From contig CM049307.1 of the NCBI GenBank assembly GCA_026874595.1, forward strand, positions 92,542,330-92,606,329: a stretch of DNA of 64,000 nucleotides. The letters run 5' to 3'. Below the pieces are notes generated by a model, which made no database searches, was not told the DNA's origin, and saw only the letters and a list, made by a program, of their open reading frames with translations. The position numbers and the translations under genes were made by a program. This document shows positions 34,090 to 46,889 of the stretch, piece after piece (within the stretch, counting starts at the first letter, position 1; the number at the start of each line of letters is the position of its first letter). The stretch comes from Sipunculus nudus. Lineage: Eukaryota; Annelida; Sipuncula; Golfingiida; Sipunculidae.

Positions 34090-37000
34090 ATTATGCTTTA
34101 TTTGCTTGTATGACTTTCTTTGCTGATTGAATGTAAAAACTACAAACCAGGAATATATTCATTTCTAGAGGATATGATCTAACAGTAAATGTGTAAGCAA
34201 ACGTATAATGTGGAAAACCGATGCTTAAGTTTTGTATTCTAATACCTTCTCTTTCTGATTTGTACAAATACTTATCTATCCATAGATAAAATTGCACGAT
34301 CAATAACAAACCACTATTTTGCTTTCTTATATGTTCTTCATATGTATGCACAACCACACAGTTATGTCTTATTAAACATTTCATGATGTTGATATTTGAG
34401 GAATGACGTAGGTTGGCATGCTATGTATATTCTTAGCAACTGTAACTTGTTAACAAATTTACCTATATAAAATTAACTAAGAGGTCACTTTTTAACTTTT
34501 TTTTATTGTAAACAAACAAGACAGAGTCCTGTTCAATTATACCCTTTCAGATTTTTGGCTTCATGTAACTGTTCTTAGAACAATCTTGACATGCCATATC
34601 TTTCCTTGTGTGGATCCCATAGCCATATTTGCTCACAGGTTTGGTTAATTTGCATTCTATTAATATATAACAAGTATTTGATGAGTATTCTTCATGTGCT
34701 GCTCATTACATGTAAGAGAGTACTCTTTGTCTTCAAATATACCGTAATTTTGCCACAAAGTTGACATCTCATTTTTTTCGCTCTTTCAATAAATCATTTT
34801 GTGATGGCTCAGTGTTATCGTCGACCTTGTTGTCTTGACTACGATTGCTTCCGGTCGAAAGTTCCTCACAATCGATCAAAATTAAATAAAGCAAATAAGG
34901 CATATTGTTAAATGTGTACTGTGTCATTCGTTACATTTACAATTGTTATATGGCAATGTATGTATTCTTTATTATCATAACATCATGAAAAAGAAAATAT
35001 GTATTACTTTACTTAGCTAGCCTTTATATATATTTATGTAAATTCCAATATCTCTTATACTAGAGCTGTTTGCACATGTGAAAAGATATTCCGAATGGAG
35101 TAATTATTTAGTAGAAGTTTACTCAGCATAAATTTATCATGAATAACATATTTCTCTCTTTGCTTTGTGGCTGTGTGGGAATTTATCTTCTTTCCAAGTA
35201 TTATTATACATATATCATTAACTGGTTTGCATGTATGACTAACAATGCGTAGAATCATGATTATCGTATCCTTTTATGTAAATTAAGTGTGCATCTCATA
35301 CTCCGTGGCATTTCTGTCGAGTATATCACGTTTACAAGTTAAACTGTCTAGGACTGGACAGTCGAGTTGTGAACTGCTCTGCTCTCCTCGCTGACCGGGG
35401 AACGATCTCCTGCGTGCATGAAATAGTAGGTTGTAGTTGTACGACCTAGGTCGATGATTTTCTCCGTGTCTGATAACTAGGTATAAAATCCATGACATCT
35501 ATATAACTCTGAATGTTATTATCCTTAATCTTTCTCTATCGTGTTAAACATAGTGAGAAAATGTAAACGTTTATGAAGATTAGTTAATTTCACACATGGA
35601 AAATGGCAATGTTACTGATTAATGTTTACTAATTTACTAGGTACTAGTAATAAGTACTTAATTGTTGCTAACATTACTTCTTAGGTTCATTAGAGGTTAC
35701 ATATGTAAATATTATCTTGACAGAGAATTCTGTAATGTACCTTAGTACAGTTGTATTTACTTGACACTTGACCTTAATGCAATTATCATAACATGTGAGG
35801 AGAAAGTATACAATGAATTTTGTTTAAAATGAAATAATATAGCTATTTAATATTATACTTAGCAAAGCTTAACTTAGAACTAGGATGTTCTCATATATAT
35901 AATGAGCAGACACATTCTTATGATCTCTTCATCAAGTCAAAATAAATAACCAATGTTATTTGCTATGGCATTTAGCAGTGTTCAATTCAGCTATTCCGGT
36001 CACATCCCAAATGAATGGATTTCCAAGTTCTTTTTAAAGGGGAATTGAGATGAGCTATGCTCACACATACACTCAAAAAGATGAGAAATATGTGTGTAAC
36101 ATAAACAATAAAAATTGGCTCATTTGTTGATACAGCCAAGTTGTTATTTCACAGGACAAGGTTCTATATATCTTAGGATATTTTATATAATATATGTGTG
36201 AAAGATCCAATAAGATTATTATCCCATTTAGACAGAGTACATCAAAGTACATGAATACATCGAATATATAAGAAGATCTGCACACTTCCCAACCAAGTAA
36301 AACTTGAGGTACATAAAATTATTATAGTGTTTTTATATTTGAGTATATGTTTCTTTTGTGATATATTGATACAAACATTAACAAACAAAACACAACAGAA
36401 CACACAACGATAAAGGATTGCGTCTGTCTTTGACTATATTATTTGGTTATCACTGAGAGGGATAATATGCTGTAACCTTACGCTGTAACGGAAAGTGTCC
36501 ATGTAGGTTGTTAGAATGATCGCTCATCTAGTTTCTCTCAGAAACAAAATTTGTTAGTGATATTATAACAATTATTATACATATCATAATGATTATATTT
36601 ATTCACTTTTTTCTTATTATTATCATCACTATCATCATCGTCGTCATTAACGATAATAAGAATGAGAACAATTGTCTTGGAACTTTTGAAATTCGTGATT
36701 CGAGTTAAACATTTTACAATTGAAAATTCAAAATCTGTGTGCACGTTATACATCAACGCTGATCCAAGAACATTTTACATTAAAATGCAATGATTGGTCA
36801 AAGCCGATTTATGCGCCGAATAAGAAAGACAGGTCATGATTCGATTACATAGTGAAGCATAAAATTATGACTTTCCAATATAATTTTAATGGATTATTCA
36901 CATCTGCTTTAGGTTATTTCTAATTACATTTAAAACAGTGTGTTTACACGTTAATATACCCTTATTGGAATCCGGTCTGTTAGCCCTTCTCGTTTTCGAA

Positions 37001-38400
37001 ATTATTTGTACCAAGTTCATCAAACAGATACGTTTTCAAATGCATAATTACGTTTCAAATATAATCTCTATGAATTTTATTAAAAATCTACTATGCTTCA
37101 AACTAATAATGCTAGTCCAGTAAAATTTATGATGTAACGATTGCCGTCAGGAATAATTTGTAAGATGGACTCAAAATATAGAAAATAGCAATGTTTTCTG
37201 CAACGACCACGCCTCAATAACGGTCAATACGTCTATAACGGTCAGATTTTCCGGTCCCGAATTTTCCACCTTTATATTTAATAACTATTTGGTTGTCAAT
37301 AACGGTCACTCCTCTATTCCGTATATTGCAAGGCCAGAAAAGTCAGCAAAAGTATCAGTACATACAGGGAAATACAAAAACCCTTGAATAAACTAATGTC
37401 TACGGTTGATTTTAATGTTGCTAAGCAGTTTTAACAATGAGTTTTGTGGTGCTTTCTTTTCGTCCATCTTGTGAGTAAAAGGACGGATCAATGACCAGAG
37501 TCAAACAGTTTATACACCTGTTGCTATAATGTGGCTCTTAGTGAAATAGAATTGTGTAGACAAGCTTATATCTCAGAAGTGCTGCCACCTATAAAAAATT
37601 TCGTCGTTAGCTCGATAGCGGCCAGAGTTTTCATTTGATTTGCTTATTACTTTGTTAAAAGCATCACCTTATGAAATGATCGAGCGCATCACCTTTTGGT
37701 TGACCTTGATCTATGATTTTTTTTTTTAATTTTATGTGAACTTTTCGTGTTTGTGATTTTTTGGCGGTCTAGCTTACTTCTTAAGTACTCGTATTTTTTC
37801 CTTCAAAATCGCTGCACACATAGCCTTGACTATTTTCCGTGATGTGTTCAAAAACAAGTGACCTTGACTTTGATCCTCAAGGTCATTTCGCAATTAAATA
37901 TTTGTGCACTTGGCCATTGTTAGCAGCTGGGCAGGCATTGTCTTTAAGACACTGGCTCCTTATTATTGCAAGATCTGATGCAATTTGTTGCGCGGTAAGC
38001 CATTCGGAATAGGATTTACATATAAGGATTATTCTTGGGTCTGTCAGAAGGTAATTTTCTCCAAGTCAATTTTCTACAGTTTATCAGGGGGAAGGTTTTC
38101 ATTTTGATGTAAAGAAAATAATCAAAAACTTGTTTATCTATTTACAACATAACTTGTTGGTTTTGAAAAAAAACTATATTCATTTTGATACATAAAAAGA
38201 GCAAGTATATATGTGAATATAAAATACTATACAATTCCAATTATAATTCTAATACAATGTTGGCGTTGCTATAACACTGCCGACTTTTCTGCAGTTCCTG
38301 GATTTAATTATATGCTAAATAGGCTTATCGAATTGTTGAATATCCTGAATTTTTTTCATAGATATTCCTACATATATTTTTGGATAGATAGTTAGGGAGA
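34090..38400. other. AT-rich DNA without recognised gene
   Basis: Only short ORFs without splice context are present. A patch at 37195-37330 repeats AATAACGGTCA / TATAACGGTCA three times, reminiscent of pogo-type termini but without boundaries. Confidence 0.5.
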
Positions 38401-38409
38401 GATACATAC

Positions 38410-38446
38410 ACACACAGATATATATATATATGTATATATACATGTA

Positions 38447-38483
<37 letters not shown>

Positions 38484-38740
38484 GTGTGTATATATTATAT
38501 ATAAATATTTATAGTTGTGTATATATGTGTGTACATATATGTGTATATATATGTGTGTGTGCACATAAATGTGTATATATGTGTTTGTTAATATGCATCT
38601 ATATGTGTGTATATTTATATGATTTGTGTAAAGACATTTATATAAACATGCGTGTACACAAATTTGTATGTGTGTATATATGTATCTATTTATCTCTATA
38701 TCTCTATATTCATATATATAGAGAGAGATAAAACATATAT
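38410..38740. repeat. Cryptic (TG/TA)n simple repeat
   Basis: Mixed ATGTGTATAT-type repeats. The LTR element at 38747 is inserted into this tract, and its other flank (42963-43090) is the continuation of the same kind of repeat. The ORFs here are low-complexity artefacts. Confidence 0.9.
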
Positions 38741-38746
38741 GCATGT

Positions 38747-38930
38747 TGTTACGGAACCTAATATAAACAGATCACGTATGTGTGATGAACACAAATTTTG
38801 TAATGGGAAAAAAAATCAGATTCTGTAACACTAGGCAGTTTGAAATGTCAAGGGGAATGAATAAAAAAGTCTAACATTACAATTCACTAAATTAATATAA
38901 TTATGCAGTAAAACAGCGGTATAACACTAT
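38747..38930 (-). repeat. Truncated 3' LTR remnant
   Basis: Matches 42170-42385 of the 5' LTR but lacks about 65 bp around 38867 and ends at about 38930, where gag-derived sequence begins. The 5' two-thirds of the LTR and all of pol were lost in the same junction or in several steps. Confidence 0.7.
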
Positions 38931-39450
38931 ATACTACCTCAATCTCATCAAACAAAAAACTGATATTGAGATTGTCAGTCATAAACTCCTCAGAGTCATT
39001 TAAGGAATCTGCATTCTTTTTATCATCAGACTCCTCATGGGAGTCAACAGAGGAATTTTCCTCAACAGAAACAAACTTCTGTTTGTCATAAGAGGACCTG
39101 GCCTCATTTGAAATACTCTCGCAAGAGTCATAAAAGGACTTAGCCTTATTTAAAGGATACTCCTCGCAGGAGTCTTGAATGGACCTAGCCTTATTTAATT
39201 CCTCGCAGGAATCAACTGAGGTTTTTACCCCGCAAGCTACGCATTCTTCTTTAGATTTAGACGGCACTTGAGCCTCCGTAGCATCAAACTCTTTATTGGA
39301 GCCAATAAAGGAGTTGTACCCCTTATTTACATGTACTATGCTATGCATAGATTTTGAAACAAACCAAGAAGGTTTTTCTATTGTGTTTATTCGCAAGTTT
39401 TCAGCAGTCAGATATTAGATGACCTTCCTTCTTGCAGTAATAACATATTT
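38887..39450 (-). pseudogene. gag C-terminal part, copy A (zinc knuckle and acidic tail)
   Basis: CCHC zinc knuckle (39404 to about 39448, minus) followed, after a stop, by the acidic frame from 39396 with repeated DSCEE-type motifs. The last residues run into the 3' LTR remnant, so the natural continuation into protease is missing. Confidence 0.65.
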
Positions 39451-39818
39451 TCTTTGAAAATGACTGGTCTTTGATGAGCTTAGACCCAGTGGACGTGGAC
39501 TGAGAATGAGATGTAGCAATGGACTTTGCTGAACTATCAGGACTACAAGTACTGGGTGACTGCGCTTTAAACTTCTGTTGACCATACTGATTTACATTTT
39601 TGTTTGTGAATTACTGGTTTGATTTGATAGTAAAGGATATTTTTGTATGTTAATGAATAATCATCAGCCAATTGAGCAGCAATGTCAAGTGTTTCAGGAC
39701 TTTTCTCATCAAGAAAAGTCTTAACATCTTCGTTAATGCAGCGCTTGAATTCTTCAAGCAAAATCAACTGGCGCAACAATCACAATCGCAATCTTTCATT
39801 ACATTTTTTAGAACTACA

Positions 39819-40325
39819 TCAGCAATCAAACAACTGCTCTTTTGTCCTAGCAAATTGTAGGTCTGTTCTTTGCGCTTTTCCCAATTTCTGAAATTCTGGC
39901 GGTAAGCCTCTGGACTCATAACCTTTAAGGATTAACTGTCTTACCAGGTCATAGTCAGCAGCAGCTTTTATTGAAAGCACTGTATAAATGTCTCTGGCCT
40001 TGCCAGTCAATACACTTTGTAATAGCATAGTCCAATTTTCCATAGGCTATTTTAAATTTTCAGCTACCTTCTCAAAGTGTAAGAAATATTTATCAACCTC
40101 TTTTTCTTGAAAAGATGGGACAAGTCTAATGTGTTTAGCAACATCAAAACTGTGAGTTGGGGCAGCACGCAGACTATGTTCTAGGTTAAGTCTTTCTAAC
40201 TCCAGTCGTTTTAACTCAATTTCCTTTTCTTTTTCTAGTCTGTCTCTTTCTATTTCTTTTTCAAGTCTTTCTCTTTCTAACCATTTTTCCTTCTCTTTTA
40301 ATGCTAGCTCATGCTGCATTTCCAA
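39819..40325 (-). pseudogene. gag core (SCAN-like), copy A
   Basis: Second copy, about 99% identical to the one at 41234-41761 and with the same TAG (40047-40049), so the stop predates the duplication. Starts MEMQHELALKEKEKW. Confidence 0.75.
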
Positions 40326-40405
40326 CTTTTAAAATTCTAATTGCATAATAAGGCTGTCATTTTTTTATGTTTCAACTTCAGTCTCTTCAATTAAACCTTT
40401 GCTAA

Positions 40406-40895
40406 CTAGATCTTGCATGATTTTAGCAATGATACCAGGCATTCCCAAAGCTTTTTATCATCAAACTCCTCATGGGAGTCAACAGAGGAATTTTCCTCAA
40501 CAGAAACAAACTTCTGTTTGTCATAAGAGGACCTGGCCTCATTTGAAATACTCTCGCAAGAGTCATAAAAGGACTTAGCCTTATTTAAAGGATACTCCTC
40601 GCAGGAGTCTTGAATGGACCTAGCCTTATTTAATTCCTCGCAGGAATCAACTGAGGTTTTTACCCCGCAAGCTACGCATTCTTCTTTAGATTTAGACGGC
40701 ACTTGAGCCTCCGTAGCATCAAACTCTTTATTGGAGCCAATAAAGGAGTTGTACCCCTTATTTACATGTACTATGCTATGCATAGATTTTGAAACAAACC
40801 AAGAAGGTTTTTCTATTGTGTTTATTCGCAAGTTTTCAGCAGTCAGATATTAGATGACCTTCCTTCTTGCAGTAATAACATATTTTCTTTGAAAA
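40406..40895 (-). pseudogene. gag C-terminal part, copy B (zinc knuckle and acidic tail)
   Basis: On the minus strand the CCHC knuckle C-YY-C-KKEG-H-LISD-C lies just upstream of an acidic Ser/Glu-rich frame (ORF 40831-40406). It ends at the duplication junction near 40451. Confidence 0.6.
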
Positions 40896-41233
40896 TGACT
40901 GGTCTTTGATGAGCTTAGACCCAGTGGACGTGGACTGAGAATGAGATGTAGCAATGGACTTTGCTGAACTATCAGGACTACAAGTACTGGGTGACTGCGC
41001 TTTAAACTTCTTTTGACCATACTGATTTACATTTTTGTTTGTGAATTACTGGTTTGATTTGATAGTAAAGGATATTTTTGTATGTTAATGAATAATCATC
41101 AGCCAATTGAGCAGCAATGTCAAGTGTTTCAGGACTTTTCTCATCAAGAAAAGTTTTAACATCTTCGTTAATGCAGCGCTTGAATTCTTCAAGCAAAATC
41201 AACTGGCGCAACAATCACAATCGCAATCTTTCA

Positions 41234-41761
41234 TTACATTTTTTTAGAACTACACCAGCAATCAAACAACTGCTCTTTTGTCCTAGCAAATTGTAGGTCT
41301 GTTCTTTGCGCTTTTCCCAATTTCTGAAATTCTGGCGGTAAGCCTCTGGACTCATAACCTTTAAGGATTAACTGTCTTACCAGGTCATAGTCAGCAGCAG
41401 CTTTTATTGAAAGCACTGTATAAATGTCTCTGGCCTTGCCAGTCAATACACTTTGTAATAGCATAGTCCAATTTTCCATAGGCTATTTTAAATTTTCAGC
41501 TACCTTCTCAAAGTGTAAGAAATATTTATCAACCTCTTTTTCTTGAAAAGATGGGACAAGTCTAATGTGTTTAGCAACATCAAAACTGTGAGTTGGGGCA
41601 GCACGCAGACTTTGTTCTAGGTTAAGTCTTTCAAACTCCAGTCGTTTGAACTCAATTTCCTTTTCTTTTTCTAGTCTGTCTCTTTCTATTTCTTTTTCAA
41701 GTCTTTCTCTTTCTAACCATTTTTCCTTCTCTTTTAATGCTAGCTCATGGTTCATTTCCAA
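41234..41761 (-). pseudogene. gag core (SCAN-like), copy B
   Basis: A Glu/Lys/Arg-rich coiled coil (LEKEIERDRLEKEKEIE) is followed by FDVAKHIRLVPSFQEKEVDK and the SCAN-like helices (LLQSVLTGKARDIY). An in-frame TAG (41483-41485) falls where the family normally has Trp. Structural capsid function in the family; here disabled. Confidence 0.75.
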
Positions 41762-41800
41762 CTTTTAAAATTCTAATTGCATAGTAAGGCTGTCATTTTT

Positions 41801-42004
41801 TTATGTTTCAACTTCAGTCTCTTCAATTAAACCTTTGCTAACTAGATCTTGCATGATTTTAGCAATGATACCAGGCATTCCCAAAGCTTTTTTTACACTT
41901 AGCCCTAAGTGTTGTTCCAAACGCAACAACTGTTCTTTGGACAACTGTTCAAGCTGATCGGGGTCGGGATCGTCAACAAATGTCTCAGGTTTGAAATCTG
42001 CCAT
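41801..42004 (-). pseudogene. gag N-terminal fragment
   Basis: ATG on the minus strand at 42004 begins MADFKPETF, followed by an acidic Leu/Gln/Glu helix; 67 codons, then a stop. First coding piece after the LTR leader. Confidence 0.65.
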
Positions 42005-42169
42005 GTTTAGATGTCAAAACAATAACAAAAACCACTGAGATAAATCCTGTAAACAATGTACTGTTAACAATACGTAATCTTGTAAACAATTTATAATAAA
42101 ACAATGTCCAGGTCAAGGGCTAATAAATTGTCAAAACTATTAAGCAACCCGGATGAGCCCGCAATTTTA

Positions 42170-42958
42170 TGTTACGGAACCTAATATAAACAGATCACGT
42201 ATGCGTGAAGAACACAAATTATGTAATGGAGATATAAAAAATCAGATTCTGTAACACTAGGCAGTTTGAAATGTCTAGGTGAATGAATAAAAAAAGTCAG
42301 TGTTTTTTGTTAACAAATAACCATAATTTATTCTTAAAACAACCGTAACATCCCACTACACTAAATCAAAACAATTATACAGTAAAACAGCGCTTTATCA
42401 ACAAAACAATACAATCACACAGTAAAATACAAAAGTGCACAGTACCTGGGTACCACCACCGTCACAACCATAAGTTCTTTAAATGTATACTCTCGGAGAA
42501 TGACAGTCTGGTGTAAAGTTCTAGTAACATTCCAGAAAGTAAACTGACGTCCAAACAAGAGTCTGAAAAAAATCTATAATTGCCGCACTCGTCGGATAAG
42601 GTCCCACAAACCGACACTTCCGCTTCTGCGTCCGCTGGAATGTTCTCTGCTGCTCTCTCGACTCTAAAACACAGCCCCTTTATATATTCTTCACCCCAAG
42701 CTGAGAATTTTCCACTTCTCGAACAGTCTAACATAATACACAGTAAACACGCGTTACAGGAATCATCTAGAAAAACATCGCCGTGCCTCAAAACACCATG
42801 GTGTACACGTGATCTCCGCCTGGCGAGAAAGCCCCTAGCTAGCTTGACAACGAGCGTTCAACCAGAACGGATTAAAAAGAGAATGCAATACGCGGCTAGA
42901 CACGAGTACAACAACACGAGTCACGCCCGTGTCATACAATAAAATAGCACCTGTAACA
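42170..42958 (-). repeat. 5' LTR (789 bp)
   Basis: Inverted ends TGTTAC/GTAACA. On the minus strand it has TATATAAAGGGGCTGTG (about 42675) and an AATAAA-type signal (about 42335). Similar to the solo LTR at 29470-30278. Confidence 0.85.
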
Positions 42959-42962
42959 ATGT

Positions 42963-43090
42963 GTATACACATATACACACATATATACACGTATATATAA
43001 ACATACACATATACGCACATGCACATATATATATATACACACATATACACATGCATTTATATATTTATCTGCACACATGCACACAAACAT
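42963..43090. repeat. (CA/TA)n simple repeat
   Basis: ACACATATATACAC-type repeats forming the right flank of the LTR insertion. Confidence 0.85.
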
Positions 43091-43754
43091 ATACATCTGC
43101 TACTTTTTCTTCAATGCTTGGCTTATTTTTTGTGTGTATTCAGCCTGATAAGTTTTATTATTTAGCATAAATAATTAAATTGTTATATTTTTTCCAGATA
43201 TGGAAAAAAATGTTAACAAAGTTCTGATAGAAAAATGTACAAATGTACCTTTTTAATGGGCTGTTTTTGGCTCCATTAATTTAGACTTTGTACAATTAAG
43301 TGACAAAGGTTTGGTCTCACTAACCCCCCCCCCCCCCCCAAAAAAAAAAGAACGTTTAATCATGAAACTCTTTATAATTTATGTTTTAACAGTTGTCACT
43401 TTGTTGGTCTGTTAAAGATTGATGAAATTAATATTGAGGAATTACAGGGAACAAAGCTGACTAAAGGGAAAAGTTGTGTATGTAAGGAGAGGATGGCGGG
43501 CCAAGAGGATGACGGGTGTTTGAGAGGGAAAGTGTGGACGAAATTTATTTATTCTCAATTGATCGAATCTAGTATATTTAACGCGTATGACAAATGGTTG
43601 AAACTATGCTACCTGACATTAACTTCTTAACTGAGGTAAGACCTTTGCTTGGTTATCATTCTCTGGTCCGTAAATGTATACAATAAAGTTATATTTCATG
43701 TGCGTACTAGTTTAGCTGTGTCAGAAGCTTATGTTGATATGGTGTCGCGTTTCA

Positions 43755-43789
43755 TTATATGTATGTATGTATGTATATATGTATATGTT

Positions 43790-43820
<31 letters not shown>

Positions 43821-44240
43821 GTGTATGTATGTACGTATGTATATATATATGTATATGTATATGAGTACTTTTATGTATTTCATTATGTATATGTGTGTAT
43901 GTGTGTATATGTTGTATGGTTGTATTCGCGTATATACGCATCTGTATTTATATGCATGTGCAGATGCATTAGCATGCATTTTTGGTTTATTATTGTCAAT
44001 TTCGTCTGGGATACATTTTAAAAAAGGGATATATATGTGCACGCATGCGTGTGTATGCACAAATGTATGCACATTTATGTAACTGCATATTAATTTGGAT
44101 ATGTAACTGTATGTTCATGTATGTGTCACAAGTATATGTGAATTAATGTATTTTCACGTATTTGTATATCTGCATGCATAGATATGTATGTTTACATATA
44201 CGTGATATAAACAGCATATTTCCGTATATTCACTTGTACA
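43755..44240. repeat. Cryptic TATGTA simple repeat
   Basis: TATGTATATG-type repeats with interruptions. The overlapping low-complexity ORFs on both strands are artefacts. Confidence 0.85.
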
Positions 44241-44263
44241 TGTTTATGTGTCTGATGTATTAG

Positions 44264-44454
44264 ATATGTATATGTGTGTATACAGTAGTCTATGCATATG
44301 TGTGTATATATTTGTTAAATTACTTTGCGTATCAAAATATTTATTCCCCTCTGTATCAGGTATGTATATGTGTGTATACAGTAGTCTATGCATATGTGTG
44401 TATATATTTGTTAAATTACTTTGCGTTTCAAAGTATAAATTCCCCCTCTGTTCC
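44264..44454. repeat. 95-bp tandem duplication
   Basis: Two copies (for example ATACAGTAGTCTATGCATAT at 44281 and 44376) with very few differences; they end in TATTCCCC/AATTCCCC. Confidence 0.9.
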
Positions 44455-45643
44455 ACATGAAACATTGTGATGTATCATCAGTATTGTAGGAAAGTATATC
44501 AATCAATGACTCATCCTATATGGACCCGGCTCGACGATCTCGCCATGCGGTAGTGTGGCAACGAAGTGAGGGACTAACCCCCCTAACAGGTAAGTGTGCC
44601 GAGCGGATCCTCGTTAGGAACACATATAGAATATGGAACACATATAGAATAAAAATATAAAATGAAGATAAATACATGATAAGTACGCAAATAGTAACAT
44701 TGTAATCTAAGATAATTGTACACTCTTGGATATTGATAAAAAATATACAGTAATATGCAAACGAGAAAATGACGATGGCAAATATTAGGTAGGTATAAAA
44801 AAATATAAATTGTTTTGTTACATCAAACCCTGTATAAAGTCTTTGTCGAAGTGGAAAATCCAACGAATCGGCAACTTATCCCTTAGACAATGGCAAGCAT
44901 AATATGTAGCAGATATAAGTATACATCTAATTATAAATTGTAAGCTGGCGTCAATAAGATGTTCACTTTCCAAGGCTGACTTGAAAATAAGCTGATTCAA
45001 GACAGGGATCCGGATAATAAAGAAACTAGACTTGAAACATAAACGAAATTACAAATCAAGATAATGGTGAACCTTTTGACTGTAAACTAAAACAATACAG
45101 CAATTAGCTAATAAATGGGGAATATCAGGTAAGAATACATATAAATTTAAAATGTTCTGCATGGAACGTTTGTACAAGTGCTTAAAATTGTACCTATCTT
45201 AGGCGGTCTTTAAACTAAATGGCAGGAGATTCCAATTACAGGCCGGCGTAACAAAAATGTGACTTAAAAGACTCACTTCTGGGCATAGGTAGGTAAATTG
45301 TGTTAAGCAGAAGATCTTTGTTTTGTATTGAATCTTGTGATAATTAAGAGCATTTTAAATATTCAGGTACGTATTCATACAAACATTTATATACAAGTAC
45401 ACACATAAAGTAGCGATACCTTTGCTCCACAGTCAGCGAACCTAGTTTGTTAATCAAAGACCCAGAAGATCAGAATTTTTAGTTACAATGCGTGCAGCCT
45501 TATTCTGTACTTTTAGGATTCGATTTGAAACCTATGTACATCTACAGAGTTTCCATTTCGGTTTGGGACTACTTGACAGGGCGGAAACTCTCTTCCTATC
45601 TTTTTCTATAGCTATCATTCTTTATCCGTCTCTCCGTCTAGCT

Positions 45644-45644
<1 letters not shown>

Positions 45645-45674
<30 letters not shown>

Positions 45675-45683
45675 CGTCCGTTC
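45645..45683. repeat. (GTCT)n / (GTCC)n microsatellite
   Basis: CTGT tetranucleotides change to CCGT at the left edge of the 330-bp array. Confidence 0.85.
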
Positions 45684-45689
45684 GTCCCT

Positions 45690-46520
45690 TAGCAAGGCAG
45701 AAATCGTAACCACTGGACATAGAATCTTGTTACTAGACAACCAAGGAGATCCATGAAAAATCTCCATGGGAACCAGAAATTAGATCTGTTGCCCATATCT
45801 TCCGAGATATGGGACTCTAAAGTACCCTCCCCTCCCCCAAAAAATTAAAAACTTGATACAAAAGCTCCAGTATCTGAAGAACTAATGCATTGATCACCAT
45901 TATTCTTTACATGCATATTGATCATGGAGTTTTTCAGCATTTCCTGAAGACTGGTGGCACCACCTTTTTTTTATTTTTACACATTTCGTTCTAAATTTTT
46001 GAGACCAAAGAAGCAGTTGTCCGTTAACCAGGCACAAATCGTAACCACTGAACCCAGAATCTTCTAACTTCACATCCAGGGAGGTCCCTGGAAAATCTCC
46101 ATGGAAACCTTAATAAGGTCTCTGTTACCCATATCCTCCGAGATTATGAGGCTCAGAAGTACCACCCTAAATAATTAATAAATTAATACAAAACCTCCAG
46201 TATCTGATCAACTATTGCATTTATCACCATGACCTTTTGCATACATATTGATCTTGGAGTGTTTCATCATTTCTAAAAAAACTTGTGACGCCACCTGCGT
46301 TTTTTTTTCATTTGTTATGCATTTTTGAGACCTTTAAATATATGGTTGTCTGTTAACAAGACACAAATCGTAACCATTGGACCTGGAATCTTCTGTCTTG
46401 GTTTCTAGGGAGGTCTATGAAACTTCTCCTTGGAATCCTGAAATGAGGTCTTTGTTACCCATATCCTTTAAGCTAAGCTTCAGTTGAATGGGGATACCAC
46501 CTACAAAATTTAGTATTCAG
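45690..46520. repeat. Tandem array of about 330-bp units, 2.5 copies
   Basis: Landmark AAATCGTAACCA occurs at 45701, 46036 and 46365. The landmarks ATCTCCATGG and TTACCCATATC and the TACCACC end recur at the same spacing. The units are diverged and no coding frame is shared between them. Confidence 0.8.
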
Positions 46521-46544
46521 ATGATAAAATTCGTTTTGTGAATG

Positions 46545-46835
46545 TCTACTTAGTCAGCTGAACGTCATGACCCATTGGTCACTTGCTTTGTGTTCCGGTT
46601 TCATCCAGGCCCAGTGTCCACCATTGCTTGGTCATAACACCGAGGAAGCCCCATAGACGCACTCGTATGTGAGTGTTTCAAGACTGTGGGGCATAGCCTT
46701 CCCATTAGGCCTGCGGAACGTCCACCCTGGGTGGGGGCCGACAGTGAGATATCTCACCGCCTCGGTTCAGATTCGAATCCTTTTTTAGTCCTTCGTTTTG
46801 TCCCTGAGCCACTGAAACCGGTAGCTTTAACTTTT
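46545..46835 (-). mobile_element. tRNA-derived SINE, copy 3 (minus strand)
   Basis: Reverse complement of the family at 7745 and 8746: box B GGATTCGAATCTGA (46767-46780), GGCTCAGGGA near 46801, the shared CCACCCTGGGTG and GGGAAGGC body segments. The distal part differs from the other two copies. Confidence 0.75.
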
Positions 46836-46889
46836 ACTGTCAAGAAGAACACTAGTTGTCGTTTGGCATAGATTTGAATCAAACAATAG

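Larger units (their letters stand above)
39016..41886 (-). repeat. 1,435-bp tandem duplication within the LTR element
   Basis: Copy A 39016-40450 and copy B 40451-41886 differ by about ten substitutions and one T-run indel (about 99% identity). The junction lies in a CTTTTT run that is present at both parental ends, suggesting microhomology or replication slippage. Confidence 0.92.
38747..42958 (-). mobile_element. Internally deleted Ty3/Gypsy-type LTR retrotransposon with duplicated gag
   Basis: Minus orientation. The 5' LTR (42958-42170) is complete, TGTTAC ... GTAACA. A leader with GGGCTCATCCGGG follows, then SCAN-type gag and the CCHC knuckle, then a truncated 3' LTR (38747 to about 38930). 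The target duplication is ATGT (38743-38746 and 42959-42962). Protease, reverse transcriptase and integrase are all absent, so the element is non-autonomous. Most of gag is present twice in tandem. Related to the solo LTR at 29470. Confidence 0.85.

Noticed and set aside
38325-38744. 139-codon and 81-codon ORFs rich in Tyr/Ile/His
   Set aside because: Pure translation of TATG/TACA simple repeats.
43755-44082. Overlapping Tyr/Met/Cys-rich ORFs on both strands
   Set aside because: Simple-repeat artefacts, no homology or splice signals.
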